This document shows positions 1-10,581 of a stretch of 51,695 nt of DNA, piece after piece; position 1 is the first letter of the stretch, and every line of letters starts with the position of its first letter. The position numbers were made by a program, and so were the translations under genes. The notes beneath the pieces were generated by a model that had not been told where the DNA came from, ran no database searches, and worked only from the letters and a program-made list of their open reading frames with translations. The DNA lies in contig JAKOGH010000803.1 of NCBI GenBank assembly GCA_024811115.1, positions 1 through 51,695 on the forward strand. The letters are read 5' to 3'. The DNA comes from Terana coerulea (Eukaryota; Basidiomycota; Agaricomycetes; Polyporales; Phanerochaetaceae).

Positions 1-139
1 TGGCAACTGGCAGCCTCTATCAGACACCGAGCTTCAAAACATCATAATATAAGGCTTTTACACTATACAAACCCTTTTGATGTCAATATATAACTCTATT
101 ATGATCTACCATTGCAATTATACTGATTGACAGAGAAGT

Positions 140-292
140 AGATATATACATGGTTCAATGGTCTGAACTGGTTCGAACCCTGAACTGAACTGACTGAACC
201 AGTTCATACTGGTTCAGTTCAGTTCGGCTTGAACTACTAAACACTTACCTGGTCTCATCACAAACAACCTGGCCCGAACTGAACCTGAACTT
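140..292. repeat. GAACTGAAC-rich palindromic cluster
   Basis: A 150-base AT-moderate stretch is packed with GAACTG/GAACC/GGTTC words. Around 172-226 the words form an imperfect hairpin: CTGAACTGAACTGACTGAACCAGT on one side and ACTGGTTCAGTTCAGTTCGG on the other. Further copies lie at 150-170 and 272-292. It could be the end of a small non-autonomous element or a degenerate tandem repeat. No matching cluster is visible at the right end because that arm stops at the window edge. Confidence 0.6.
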
Positions 293-333
293 TGGCAACA
301 CTATTTGGGTGGAATCTCAGCGTCGGCCTTCCT

Positions 334-480
334 TGGAACTTCTATCGCATCGAGCGTGCTTGGGCGCGTGCAGTCGAGCTCTACAGATATGGCTCTATGG
401 CGAGAATAAGTATTTCGACCATGACCCGTCTTTTTTTCATCTTTGGCCCTTCGTTGAGTTAATTCTGCTAATAGTGCTTA
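334..480 (+). pseudogene. C-terminal remnant of an F-box/LRR-type paralog (left copy)
   Basis: This is the mirror of the open frame at 51544-51695. The words FYRIER, AVEL and FDHDPSF-HLWPFVE are recognisable, but in more than one frame, because indels separate them. In the right arm the same stretch is one clean frame. The block FYRI(E/N)R followed about 35 residues later by (L/Q)WP(F/L)V also occurs at the end of the F-box/LRR-like protein next door (FYRINR, HQWPLV), so this is probably the tail of a tandem paralog. The rest of that gene is not visible to its left. Confidence 0.5.
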
Positions 481-758
481 TTAGAATTTGTAATGCACAA
501 GTGCTATCCTTGCTGTTTTGCGTATATTATCTCCGACACTTAGTCTTATGATTATCGGTGGATGGTCGGTCATCGAGTGCGGTTTTGGCGCGAGTGGGTG
601 CTTTCGGCAATAGACGCGCGCTTGCAAATCCGTCTTGGATCAACCAAGTCGATCGAAAACACATGTTATTCTTCACCAGCCAACATACAACCCACCACAC
701 CTCATACTCGCTGTGTGAAGTTTTGAAATTCTCTACGAGTATTTAGGAGTATACTGCA

Positions 759-3045
759 ATGGATTCCGACGACGAGGACATTCTAGCGCACGAGGTTGAG
801 CGTAGAGCTCAATTGTATGGGGAGACATTTGTTCGTACGTATCTCACCTCCATCCCATGAGTTTTGTTTGTTGACGGTACGTGAGCGTTACAAAGGGAGT
901 TACCCCACTAGACTATATGAGGAAGAAGAACGCCGTCAGGTTTCCCATACGCTTCATGGGGCAGATCAGTCTGAGCGCAGGCTTTCCCGCGACGCCTGTG
1001 ATGACCCTGTGTCCACGAAGGGCGTCACATACCGTCTTCTTCGCCTGTGTGAGTCGTTGAAGGGTTTTCATGCGGTATGCAGGTTCTTTCTTACATTCGA
1101 ACAACATCCCTGATGTCTCTTTAGGAAGCCTAGACCTCGCTGGTCGACACGAACCTCGATATGAATCGGCCTTTCGCAGGTTTACTAAGTTCACGGAGCA
1201 CTTCTCGGAACTGCTGCAGCATGCGGTGGAGTCCCAAGAGTTCCTGCACGGCAGCAACAATGAAGCACTTGGTACGTACTACGTCATACGCCAGCAACGC
1301 ATGTATCCCGCATAAATACCGTACTGATCCGGACGCTAGAAGCCTTCGAGCGGACATGGCAGATGAGGTTTCCCTCAATAATATGAATGCAATCTTTGCT
1401 GTGATTGGTACGGTTTCTTCAGGCTCGACATGAATGCTTGATATGTACTTACCCCTCATTCAGGCGAGGTTCGTGAAACCTTCAGCATAAACAAGCAGCC
1501 GAAGTTTCAGGTCATCAGGCTTTTGAATCTTCCCCAGAGCTCTTGCATATCATCATGGGTTTCGTCGGCATAAACGACGGACGACGCCTGGCTTCTGTCT
1601 GTCGCGTACTGCGAACCATAGCAATGAAGTACATCTATACGGTAAGTCGTTATAAATCCAACCTGACCGGTAGTTCTAGTCACTAAACAATAACGATCAG
1701 ACCGAACCATTCACCTGCCATGTCTAGGACGCATGGACGACATTGAGGCCGTCGAGCCTAGTGCTCGTGAAGCATACGTTCGTAAGCTCTGCTGGAGGCG
1801 CGAGATCAGTTCCACAAGCACACTTCTTGCTTGCTTGAGAGCGAACATATGACCTATTCCCTCGAGTCCCTCAATGTCTATGCAACTTTGGGAAGTCGTC
1901 TCAGCATGGCTGGGTGGAACTCGCTCGAAAGCGGCCTAATGGAATACCTAACGCCAATAGCGTCGGATCTCAGCAGGGTTGTCTCTCGCTGCCCCAAGCT
2001 TCGCAGCTTGACCATTGTGGGCTTGCTCATTTCGGACGAGCTGAAGAAGACGATACTTGCGCTTCCCAAGCTATGGCACTCCAGCTCACGTCGTGCTACG
2101 CAACCAGCAGTCCGGATGACGAGGCTGATGTTCACTCATGCATTACAGACTGGACGCTCAGAATCTATGCGCATGAGCAGGAGAATGTCTGGTCGCTCCT
2201 CCCTTCCATGCCCAACCTCAAATGGCTACACCTTGCCACATGGACACTGGCCCCCCTGTAGAATTCCAAGGCGTCAATCCATTCGTGAACTTACAGAAAC
2301 TGCACATCGTCGAGCTGCTCCCTCAGCTTGGGGCGACCTCGTCACTCTCATGACCCAGGCATCAAGCATAGCTGAAAGGCGTCTTCCTCTAACACACTTC
2401 AAGCTCTCCGTATCCTATGGTATTCCATATCCAATTCTTCGGGGCCTCCTTCTTACCCTGAGTGGGTCTGCGCTTCAGTATCTCATACTCGATGGGGTCG
2501 AATACGGCGAAAGTAATATCATCGCCCTCATCGCAGATGCGTGCCCGGACCTCCTATCTTTGACCCTGGCGTACCGCGATAGTAGCCGCCAAAGCAAGAC
2601 GAAGGTGGTCTTCTGGCCGCGACCTACCTGGGAATATGCCGAGCGGTTCAGGCGCTTCAACAGGTTGGAGCATTTCGGCTGGAATCTCAACATCTACTCG
2701 ACCGCGGCTCCGGTCAACTTGACGGACTTCGAGGACGGCTTCCCGCCCGAGCAGGAGGGTATGACGAGGACCGCGAATGACATGTATTTCTGGGGCGAAG
2801 CCGACAGCGTGGTAAAGGTTTTTGCGACGAACTGCCCGTCGCTGCGGACAATGGCGTTTCTCAGGGACGCGGACGGACTCGTGTCTTTCTATCGCATCAA
2901 CCATACCTCCTCCGACGTAGTCGATGTTGCATATGCTCATGATCACGGCAATCCCCATCACAAGCGTTACATGGACGAGAACCACAATCCGTCGGATATA
3001 ACCCATCAATGGCCGCTTGTGAAGGCGAGTTCCGACATAGAGTAG
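759..3045 (+). pseudogene. F-box/LRR-like protein gene, left copy, frame broken by single-base deletions
   Basis: Left-arm copy of 48971-51268. It begins at an ATG encoding MDSDDEDILAHE and ends at TAG 3043-3045. Compared with the right copy it lacks one base at each of about 1124, 1370, 1701, 1788, 2079, 2252 and 2317, always in a short run of the same base. The last three deletions add up to three, so the frame is wrong only between about 2080 and 2320 and is then restored; the 1831-3045 frame is therefore open but scrambled in the middle. The F-box segment (SPELLHIIMGFVG, about 1535-1640) and the leucine-rich C-terminal part are otherwise nearly identical to the right copy. Whether the breaks are mutations or base-calling error cannot be told from the sequence. 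Confidence 0.8.
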
Positions 3046-3228
3046 AAGGGGAATTGAGAGCAAGAATACTGTCGGGCCGCGATAGGGCAATAGCATCCAT
3101 TATAATTATCATATATGTATGAAGGAAAAATATACATGACAGCGTCGCATTATAAGAGAACTCTGACGGGTTGTGGCTGCTTGCTCTACTAGGGCAGATA
3201 TGAACAGACAACATCGTCTATAGGTCGG

Positions 3229-4605
3229 TTACTGCGCCTCCTGCGACTTAATGATTGCCTCAACCTGAGGGCGAATGCTCGCCAGCATGTCCGCAGTCGT
3301 GTGCTTAGGCTTCCAGCCAATGGACCTCGACCGGTTGCCCGCAGCGCGAGAGTTGCTGCCAACGAGGAAGTTTCCGATATCCTGCGCGCAGAAGACTGTC
3401 AATATTACAGCCCTCGTGCATCGATAGACAACGCACCTCGGATGGGAAGAACTTGGCCAGCTCCTCAGGAGTGTACGAGGTCGGCTCCGGGCTCTGGCCG
3501 AGACCCTTCTCGTGGAGGACCTTGGCGATCTCCTTCGTCAGGTCGTACCAGGCATATGTGCCGTTCTCGCAGACGTAGTAGCCCTCGCGGCCATGCCCGA
3601 GAGTGTTGCCAGACTTGGTCACGGCGTTGTACAGGACAATGTACAGGTCCGCCGCTGCGACAGAGTTAGCCTCGAGGGTAAGTGCGCTACGGGGAGGAGG
3701 ACTTACCATCGTCAATGCTGACGTTGTTCCACACCGCAAGCCCCTTGCCGACCACAGCGCCCTGTCCTCGGGCAAGCGACGTCTTGACGAGCGCGGGGAT
3801 TTGGATGGAGAAGAGGCTTTGGATGCCTGCATCGACGAACGGGCCGGAAGGCAGACCGTAGATGGTCGCCGGGAGGATGATATAGCTCTTGACGTGGCCT
3901 GCGTGAGCGGTCGTGAGTCTCATCACTATGCAGGACTCGGGCGAGCGCTGCAACGCACCTTGCTTGTCCGCTGCTACAATCTCCTTGTCAATTGCCCGGA
4001 AGAAGGCTTCGTCCGACAGGGTCTCGATTTGGCCGGCGTTCCGGTCGTCGTACACCAAGTCACGCGAGTGCATGCCCTTTGCCGGTGTGGCGAAGGTACC
4101 AGTGCCAGACTGTACAGCTGCATTCAGCCTTTGCTCCGAAGCCCTTTTGTGATAGAGCTTACCGTATGAATGAGAATAGGAGCCTTGCCCGTAGCCTCGA
4201 ACCGCCTCTTAGTTCCCCTAAGAAGCGCTTGCATGACTGGCACATCAATACCATGGGTCTAATATATCGCTTCAGTAAAGCCATTCCGGTACGTAAATGT
4301 AACCACTTACGATGGAGAAAATGATATCCGCCTTTGACACGAGGTCCTCGAGGAACTGGTGGTCCGTGACGGAGCCTATAGCATATTTGACACCATGCTT
4401 CTCAAGCACCTTGGCCTTGCTCTCCGACCGCTGGAGAACAGTGATGTCCAGAGACTTGACGTCAGGGTGAGCAAGGAGGCGGGTAAGCACAGAGCCCCGA
4501 TGTAGCCTACGTACGTTCACAGTTAGCACACTCCATCGTTATGAGAATGTTCTGCTGCGTACCTGTGGCACCGAGGAAGAGAACAGGCGTTTTGCTGGCA
4601 GACAT
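3229..4605 (-). pseudogene. NAD(P)-binding (NmrA/atypical SDR-like) protein gene, left copy with frameshift
   Basis: Left-arm copy of the seven-exon gene at 47410-48784, convergent with the F-box gene. ATG is at 4605 (minus) and the splice sites match those of the right copy. In exon 2 the glycine codons of the dinucleotide motif contain four G instead of five (plus-strand CCCC at 4495-4498), which puts everything downstream out of frame. The stop also differs: the right copy ends GCG TAG, while here a T-to-C change gives GCG CAG TAA, one residue longer. A TATATAAC box lies at about 4699-4706 on the minus strand. If the missing G is a sequencing error, this copy would be functional. Confidence 0.8.
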
Positions 4606-4698
4606 TGGTTTGGAAGTGGAAGATTGCGAGGATGATCTGGAGGGTTGAGTGTGAGTGTTTGAGAGGAATTGTTGGCTCCAAGGGTCAAACAAGAGAGT

Positions 4699-4706
4699 GT
4701 TATATA
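4699..4706 (-). promoter_or_regulatory. TATA box of the left NAD(P)-binding gene
   Basis: GTATATAAC on the minus strand, about 95 bases upstream of the ATG at 4605. Sequence and spacing match the right-arm copy at 47309-47316. Confidence 0.6.
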
Positions 4707-4979
4707 CCTTTTGAAGAAGCCGCTCACTCGGTTCAAGATCTTGGAGGATTGTGGCTTCATCGCTGTCGTTGGAGAAGTTGGCGAAGTTGGCGAGTGACTG
4801 AGGGTATGTGGATGTTGAGCAATTCATTTTCCCTTCGCGCTTCTATAGCTGGCGTCCAAGCCCGAGACGGCAGACGTGACAAACAGAACGTCGAAGGTTC
4901 GACCTTCTGCTGCAGGCAAAGTATAGGCCCCGACTCGGATGGCGACCATGACATACCCCGCGTTGATGTGTGAGCATTC

Positions 4980-5660
4980 CGCGGCCTGGCCGACGGAGCT
5001 GATAAGCGGATTGGTTTCCTATGGTCCTCGTGGAACTTGAAGATCGTCCTCAGTGCTTCACCTTCCGCACGTCGGCTTGGTGATTATTCAGCACTTCGAG
5101 TCTGCGGATCAATATTTGTATGCATTGATCGACGAGCCTGCGTCCTTGCGTGCTTATAGCGCACCTAAGATACAATGAGCAGCCGTCGTCGGACTTGTTA
5201 TTCTAGTCGACTCACTCACGACCGTGGTGGTAACTTAGAAACTTCAACTTGAACACGATGAACGCGGCTCCGAGTCGGATGGTTTTAGCGCTCAGTTCAT
5301 CGGCGTCTGGATGCTGGGAGAGTATTGACCGTGGGAAGCCACTGAGTAACAACGTAGGCTTCACGAAATTGATACGGACGCTGTCGCTCATACAATGATA
5401 AATCCTTCATCACCAAGAGTTAGATGAGCATACGCTGCGGCTGAAGCTCAGTCGCTTTGAGTGTCCTTCGCATCTTCAGTTCTAGTAGCTTTTTATAGTA
5501 TTAATGCAATAGTGCACATAGGAAACTAATAATGTAGGAGTGTCGTGCACGTTCCTTAAAGGACTTGTCATTCTATGCGTGCTCAATGACTTCTTCCCGC
5601 AGAACCTACAATTTCGGTCAATAGGAAGTTAGCCGTGTTGGTGAATAGAACCCTGCATGT
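4980..5660. other. Intergenic stretch between NAD(P)-binding gene and DUF6533 gene 1 (left)
   Basis: No gene is recognised. The part up to about 5570 matches 46420-46990 of the right arm in reverse complement, and its first portion is also related to the third copy at 42595-43130. It is probably the upstream regulatory region of the NAD(P)-binding gene plus the 3' flank of the DUF6533 gene. Confidence 0.5.
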
Positions 5661-7289
5661 TTAAATTTGTGCACGCACCTCTTCGATCGCGTCTAAGGTG
5701 GTGCTTTGTAGTGGAGGTGCTTCACAGACACTAGCGGGGCGGCCGAAGCTGGCATCCTCAAAAGGTTCTATTTGCTGATTCAGGCAAGTGGGAAGTTTCA
5801 ACCCCGCCGGCTCAAGCTGTGAAAAGCTTTCAGGGTCGGTCTCAATGTAGCCACCGCCGCGGGAGCCTGCTTCGCGCAGATCAAGGATGAGACGGGAGAT
5901 CAGAATGGCCGTGAGACTACGAATGGGTCTACTCAGCGCTGTGTCTTGCCAGCACACCGTATGCATACTCATGAACAAATGAACGAGATCATGCATATTT
6001 GGCGTTCACCCTGGAATACAGCCACCTCAGTGAGCAATGCTCATCACGAGAACGGTGCTGTAGGCCTTCGCTCAGCCGAGGACTATGACGGCAAGAACAA
6101 CACCCACTAGAAATATATGGTGCCTGCCGGGCATTTGCGCGTCATTAGCTTAAGATTATAGAGCGTTCTCTGATCTGTAATACTACATACCATCTTTCGG
6201 TAGCATTGTAGTCATCGGGACTTTCATGTGGAGCCTGGTAGCGTTCCTCTGAGTCTGGAATGTCTTCATGATAGTCACTATCAGGACGAGGGAATCCACC
6301 AGAATTGTCAAGGCTCGAGCGAGCAGTATCGCTAATGATCGCAATTACCTCAGCATATTACCCAGCTATGACACAGCTGGAATACATACTCCTATAAGGA
6401 TAAGCTGTTCAGTCATTTTACGGGCGCTGGGCAAAGGTCTTCCGTACCGTGTTTGCTTCGAACTGGAAAGAAGCAAGTACGAGAGACATGCAACGAAAAA
6501 TATCTGCGTCCTTCTCGGCTGAGCGGATTCGTATAGATACTGCGCGGGCGTGAGACCTGAGGCCTGGATAGCAGCATTCAGCTTGGCCGTAGCTCACGAG
6601 GTTTGCACCGACGGGGATAATATTCAAGAACAGAACCACCAGGAATAGACTGACATGCTGGTCCCATAATGCATATACGCGCAGCGCTGAACAGACTGGG
6701 AAAGCATAAGTCGACTGCCAATGCGAATATCGGAAGGGCATACTCCGAAGATAAGCATGAGAAGCAACACCATTGTTTCCGTCGCCCGAGTGAGAATGGT
6801 ACAACTGTAAAAATCTTGGTCAGACTGGTTCTGGACAAAGTGAATGGATGGATGTAGACCTCTAACAAAGACAAGTGGTTATAGATTACCACGAGAACGC
6901 GGGCGAGTAAGTACCTCACGGGAGGTTACATAGCCGGTCGCAACCGCCAGCACGCCGTAAAGCATCGCACTGTACCGATTTGCCATGAATAGTATTGTAA
7001 CGGGTGATGGTTTCCGCCGCTACATACAAGTAACCTCGCTGTTGAACGTGATTACGTGCTCGTAAGCAATGAGGGCTACGGAAGAATTAGTTGGATGTGA
7101 AAGGTAGCCCTTTGATGAAGGAGATTAAAACCACACCTGACATAGCAAAGGAGACATAGTTCTGTGTTGTCCTGCATGCCAGGTCAGCACTCGTGTGTAA
7201 CATATTGAACGGGTGGAAGAGACTCACGCCTCTCCGACGTGTGTCGACGGCTGCGTGAGCACGGTATGGTCAGCGGTCTGAAATACCAT
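5661..7289 (-). pseudogene. DUF6533 membrane protein gene 1 (left), nonsense codon at a conserved Trp
   Basis: A multi-exon gene of the basidiomycete DUF6533 family (integral membrane, about seven helices, function unknown). Exon 1 (7228-7289) encodes MVFQTADHTVL; exon 2 gives the NYVSFAM segment; exon 3 gives the family signature ALIAYEHVITFNSEV, then TAG, then RRK and the ANRY block. The two other genes have Trp at that place (ALIWRRK, VFVWQHK), so TGG has become TAG (about 7020). Further down, CSALRVYALWDQHVSLFLVV and the C-terminal LTAILISRLILDLREA helix are intact, ending EEVRAQI and TAA at 5661. A substitution is less likely than an indel to be sequencing error, so this is probably a real pseudogene. 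The right copy is also broken, by deletion. Confidence 0.75.
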
Positions 7290-7299
7290 TGACTTGGGT

Positions 7300-7990
7300 G
7301 GGGCGTTCTTGGCTGCGGGTTTGGCGGGTCTTGGCAAAGGGCTTGGATAGCCTTAATACAGTCTCGGAGCGATATATATTGTACCGAAAACTGGTACTCA
7401 GAAAAAGAGAAGGATCAACGTCATGCACAGAAGATCATGCCACACAGTTGAGTGTGCAGCCTGGCAGTTCTTAGCCGCATGGGCATAAAGACGGCTGAAG
7501 TCAGCCAAAAATCGAGCGGCGGCCCTGTGGGCAGTATCCGAGCTGAAGCTTTCGTTTGCGAAGTGTGCTCGTCTTTGCCAATCCGCACTACAAACCAGCG
7601 AAATGAGATCAATACACCTGTCTCCAGTACTGCAAAGAGGCGTACCTTTTGCACTGGCATTGCTACAGCTACACGTGTGTATGAGAGACAGCGTGGGTGC
7701 CGGATTTCCAGCCGGCGTACTATCTGGGCTCATCTTCCATTCATTGGTATCGATGACAAGGGTCCCTCGCCACCAAATCGTGACATAATCCCGGAAACCA
7801 GGGATATCCGAGCGTGATTTGACGTAGTTCCAGTCCACGAAGGTTAACGAGGCGATGTGTCCCCCCGCGGCCGGTTATATTAGCGGTACACTTTCAGTTC
7901 GAAATGAATGCTCCACGCCGAATCATCTCCCGCGGCGTATGTACACACGAGCCGGGAACAAGAAAATCGCTCTTCCATCTACAATACCTG
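7300..7990 (-). other. Conserved unassigned segment between DUF6533 genes 1 and 2 (left)
   Basis: An open minus-strand frame (7398-7838) contains the word DTNEWKM and a Ser/Cys-rich stretch. The counterpart at about 45500-45960 of the right arm keeps DTNEWKM and a related sequence but not the whole open frame. I recognise no family. It may be a small gene, an alternative 3' exon of DUF6533 gene 2, or non-coding sequence that is open by chance. Confidence 0.3.
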
Positions 7991-7997
7991 TGTAATG

Positions 7998-9722
7998 TCA
8001 GCTTTCTGCTAATATGCTAAGGGAGATGCGCACCTCTACAATGTCGACTTGAGCTTCCCAGCTCAACCTTCCAGAAGCTAACACTTCGGTCACCGCCTGC
8101 TGCTTCCCGTAATCACCGCCGAATCTCAATCGACTTTCACGCCCGTCCCCTGCGTTCATCGTGTCCACTGCTAGGTCAGTAAATGAAGGCATAGCGGGGG
8201 ACCGGGAATCGTTGTATAAATCGCCTCGTTCGGCGACCTCCCGGAGGTCGAAGAAAAGTCGAGAGACAAGAACCGGCGTGATGCTATGAAGTGTTAACAC
8301 AACTGATGACTCGTGAAGTTTAATGCGGCACTATACATACGAGCAAATGAATGTAAGTAGGTAAACGGCGCCCTATAGCATCCGATTCCTCCAGCTATGA
8401 GTATCAAATTATCCCCTCCAGCGATGTCACACATACCAAAGTGTGATATATGATGACCTCAAGCACATTGAGTGCAAGGACCACACCGTAGCTCGTATTA
8501 GATGATCGCCGTAGAGGAACATAGGAGGGCACAACGCACGCAAAGTAGAGCACACCTAGAGAATATATGTTGAGCTTGGAACCATATTGTCACGCTCACG
8601 ACTCGTTGACGTACCATCCCGTATGAGTAGGGTTGTCAGTGGGGTTCTCACGTGTACTCTTGCGGCATCTTTATAGTGGTTGACTGTTCTCTTCAGGGTA
8701 ATGATGAGCACTAGCGAATCCGACGATATGGTTGCCGCGCGCGCCAAGGCTGTTACTGTGAGATTTCAAATGGTCAGCGCTGCGTGCACTTGAAACGGCT
8801 CAACAGACATACTTCTGAACCATGCGCAGTTCATTATTTCATTAGCTTCATTGTACGACCGCTGCAAGACACGTACCGTTCACGTAGACCCGGCAACATA
8901 GATATGCGCGACAAGCATGTTGGGAAGTTAGCGCCAGTCACGACGGATTGGCTCCTGGCGAAAATGTACTAGAAGTAGGTTATAGCCGTGATTATTTCAT
9001 GCGGTAGAATTGGCTCACAACGTTGACCGCCACTTGAATGAGGTTGAGGCTGAATACAAGTAACGGAAGCAGGAGCGCACGGTCGCAGAGCGCGCGTACT
9101 CTCAACGCCGAGCAGACTGGGCAGTTGTGTTGCGTCAAATCTTGACTTCTGGGCATTGCGGAGTCACTCACCGCCGAAGATCAGCATAAGCCATAGTATC
9201 ATGGTTTGCGTGATTCTGTTCGTGACCTCACAGCTTCAAAAATGTTAACCTATGGACTAGGATCGCTTTGTGCGGTGAAACATACCTCTTCACAGCCATG
9301 CGAAGGATCAGCGGTGGCTTTCCAGCAGTAATTTGGAGAAGGTACGAACCTGCTGAGTTTTGACATAGCTTGATGACACACCGAACGCTGCATAAACCAG
9401 CACGCCGTAACGATTGAGAGTAAATAGCGTCGTTCCGAACGAGAGCTTGCGCCGCCAGATCAAGGCAATCTCTTGCCTGAGCGTAATGACATACTCGTAG
9501 GTTATGAGCGCTGTTTAAGCAGTTAACGCGGGCAACCACGGTCCACGAAGAAAGAGCAGGGAGCTGACCAAGCATCGCAAAGCCGACATAATTCTGGATT
9601 ATTCTGCACAAGTGGGAAGTCTTCAGAGGACAAATAAGTACACACGTTGTTGAGGGTACTCACACACCATATGCGAATGTGCTTGGATCCAACAGGACTG
9701 TGTGCGGGGATGGCTCAAACAT
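7998..9722 (-). CDS. DUF6533 domain membrane protein, gene 2 (left copy)
   Basis: Start ATG at 9722 (MFEPSPHTVLLDPSTFAYGV, exon 1 9664-9722). Exon 2 encodes IIQNYVGFAML. Exon 3 encodes the diagnostic ALITYEYVITLRQEIALIW and LNRYGVLVYAAFG. Later exons give MILWLMLIFG, the CSALRV helix, ARAATISSDSLVLII with the positive TVNHYKDAARVHVRTP loop and LLIRDG, the YFACVV helix, and finally ITPVLVSRLFFDLREV before a Ser-rich tail. This is the standard order for DUF6533 proteins, plasma- or endomembrane proteins of unknown role. The family motif LRVYALW reads LRVRALCD here, in both arms. The short exon between LVYAAFG...KTQQ and CEVTNR could not be resolved because the direct read-through meets TGA. About 300 residues are expected. 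Confidence 0.75.
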
Positions 9723-10119
9723 TCTTGCTTGCACAATAGACGATCGCAACGTAGCATATGCTCTGTAGCATCCCTTACTATCCTTTATGCTAGACCCTTA
9801 TCGGCCACGCAACAAGGTTACGATACGCACGCCGAGTGGGCTAGCAGACGTATCATACCATCTGTCGCGCGGGGATGATGGGTACAGAGCTTTGAACTTA
9901 CACTTCGCTAGGCAGAACGTCGTCTCTCCCGCTACTCCCCGCGGTTTGACTGGTACGCCACCTTATGCGCCACCTCATGTGAAAAAGGCCGCTGCGTCCA
10001 ACACGATGGCTTGTGAAACATCATGAACTGTCACGGTATTGGCTAGCATCTGCGGAGCAATACAAGGTTAACGTCGCAGGATACGAGAATACAAGGCCTT
10101 ACCTGTGTCATAAGTGGAT

Positions 10120-10480
10120 AGTACTGCCGGACACCGCCTCAAGTATCTGCTGCGGTCGATGATCCCTAGGACGACTCAAAACGGTTGTCGGAGCTTTCCG
10201 CCTAGGAAACAGAGCACCCGATCAGGTGAAGCGCTTGAGCAGACGGCACCCTTCCCTGAAGCTTGAAGTATGACAGATCGGGCAGACGGTCTATCGTCTC
10301 AGATCTGTTATTTTCAACACAGCAGCGATCGCGGCAGAGATTGCTGCTCATCTAGTCTAACATAGTGGTACCCGATTGTCCAGCACGAGCATTCGAGGCC
10401 TTGTCTGGTGACTGCCATGATAGAATCTTATGCAAGACGCCAAAGTCTACATGGTCGAGCTCTAATTGACTGCTACAAAC
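10120..10480. other. Conserved inter-arm segment without recognised gene (left)
   Basis: This matches about 43190-43470 in reverse complement: shared blocks include AGCTCCGACAACCGTTTTGAG, ACTTGAGGCG and TATCCACTTATGACA. No long frame is conserved between the arms. It marks the innermost point to which the inverted repeat could be followed on the left. Confidence 0.5.
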
Positions 10481-10581
10481 AAAACAGTATTAGCCACGTG
10501 CGCATGCCAGAGGTAATAGACGTACATCAACGACCTCAACACGAATGTCCGGACCGGACTCTTTGACTGTCAAACCGTCTG

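Larger units (their letters stand above)
334..10350. repeat. Left arm of large inverted repeat
   Basis: This segment matches the reverse complement of about 43180-51695. Mirror positions add up to about 52015 around the NAD(P)-binding gene and 52027 near the outer end, and drift to about 53550 near the inner end because of indels. Matches were followed gene by gene: F-box tail, F-box/LRR-like gene, NAD(P)-binding gene, two DUF6533 genes, and non-coding anchors such as 10020-10130 against 43440-43525. The outer 5 kb is almost identical; the inner 5 kb is diverged, with large indels. The true outer limit is unknown because the right arm reaches the window edge. Confidence 0.93.

Noticed and set aside
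300..335. FGWNL-like word just before the F-box remnant, as in the intact F-box protein
   Set aside because: In the intact protein this word is about 125 residues upstream of FYRI, not adjacent; probably chance.
4605..4973. 122-codon frame found identically in both arms
   Set aside because: It is antisense to the promoter and 5' end of the NAD(P)-binding gene; it is identical only because the arms are identical.
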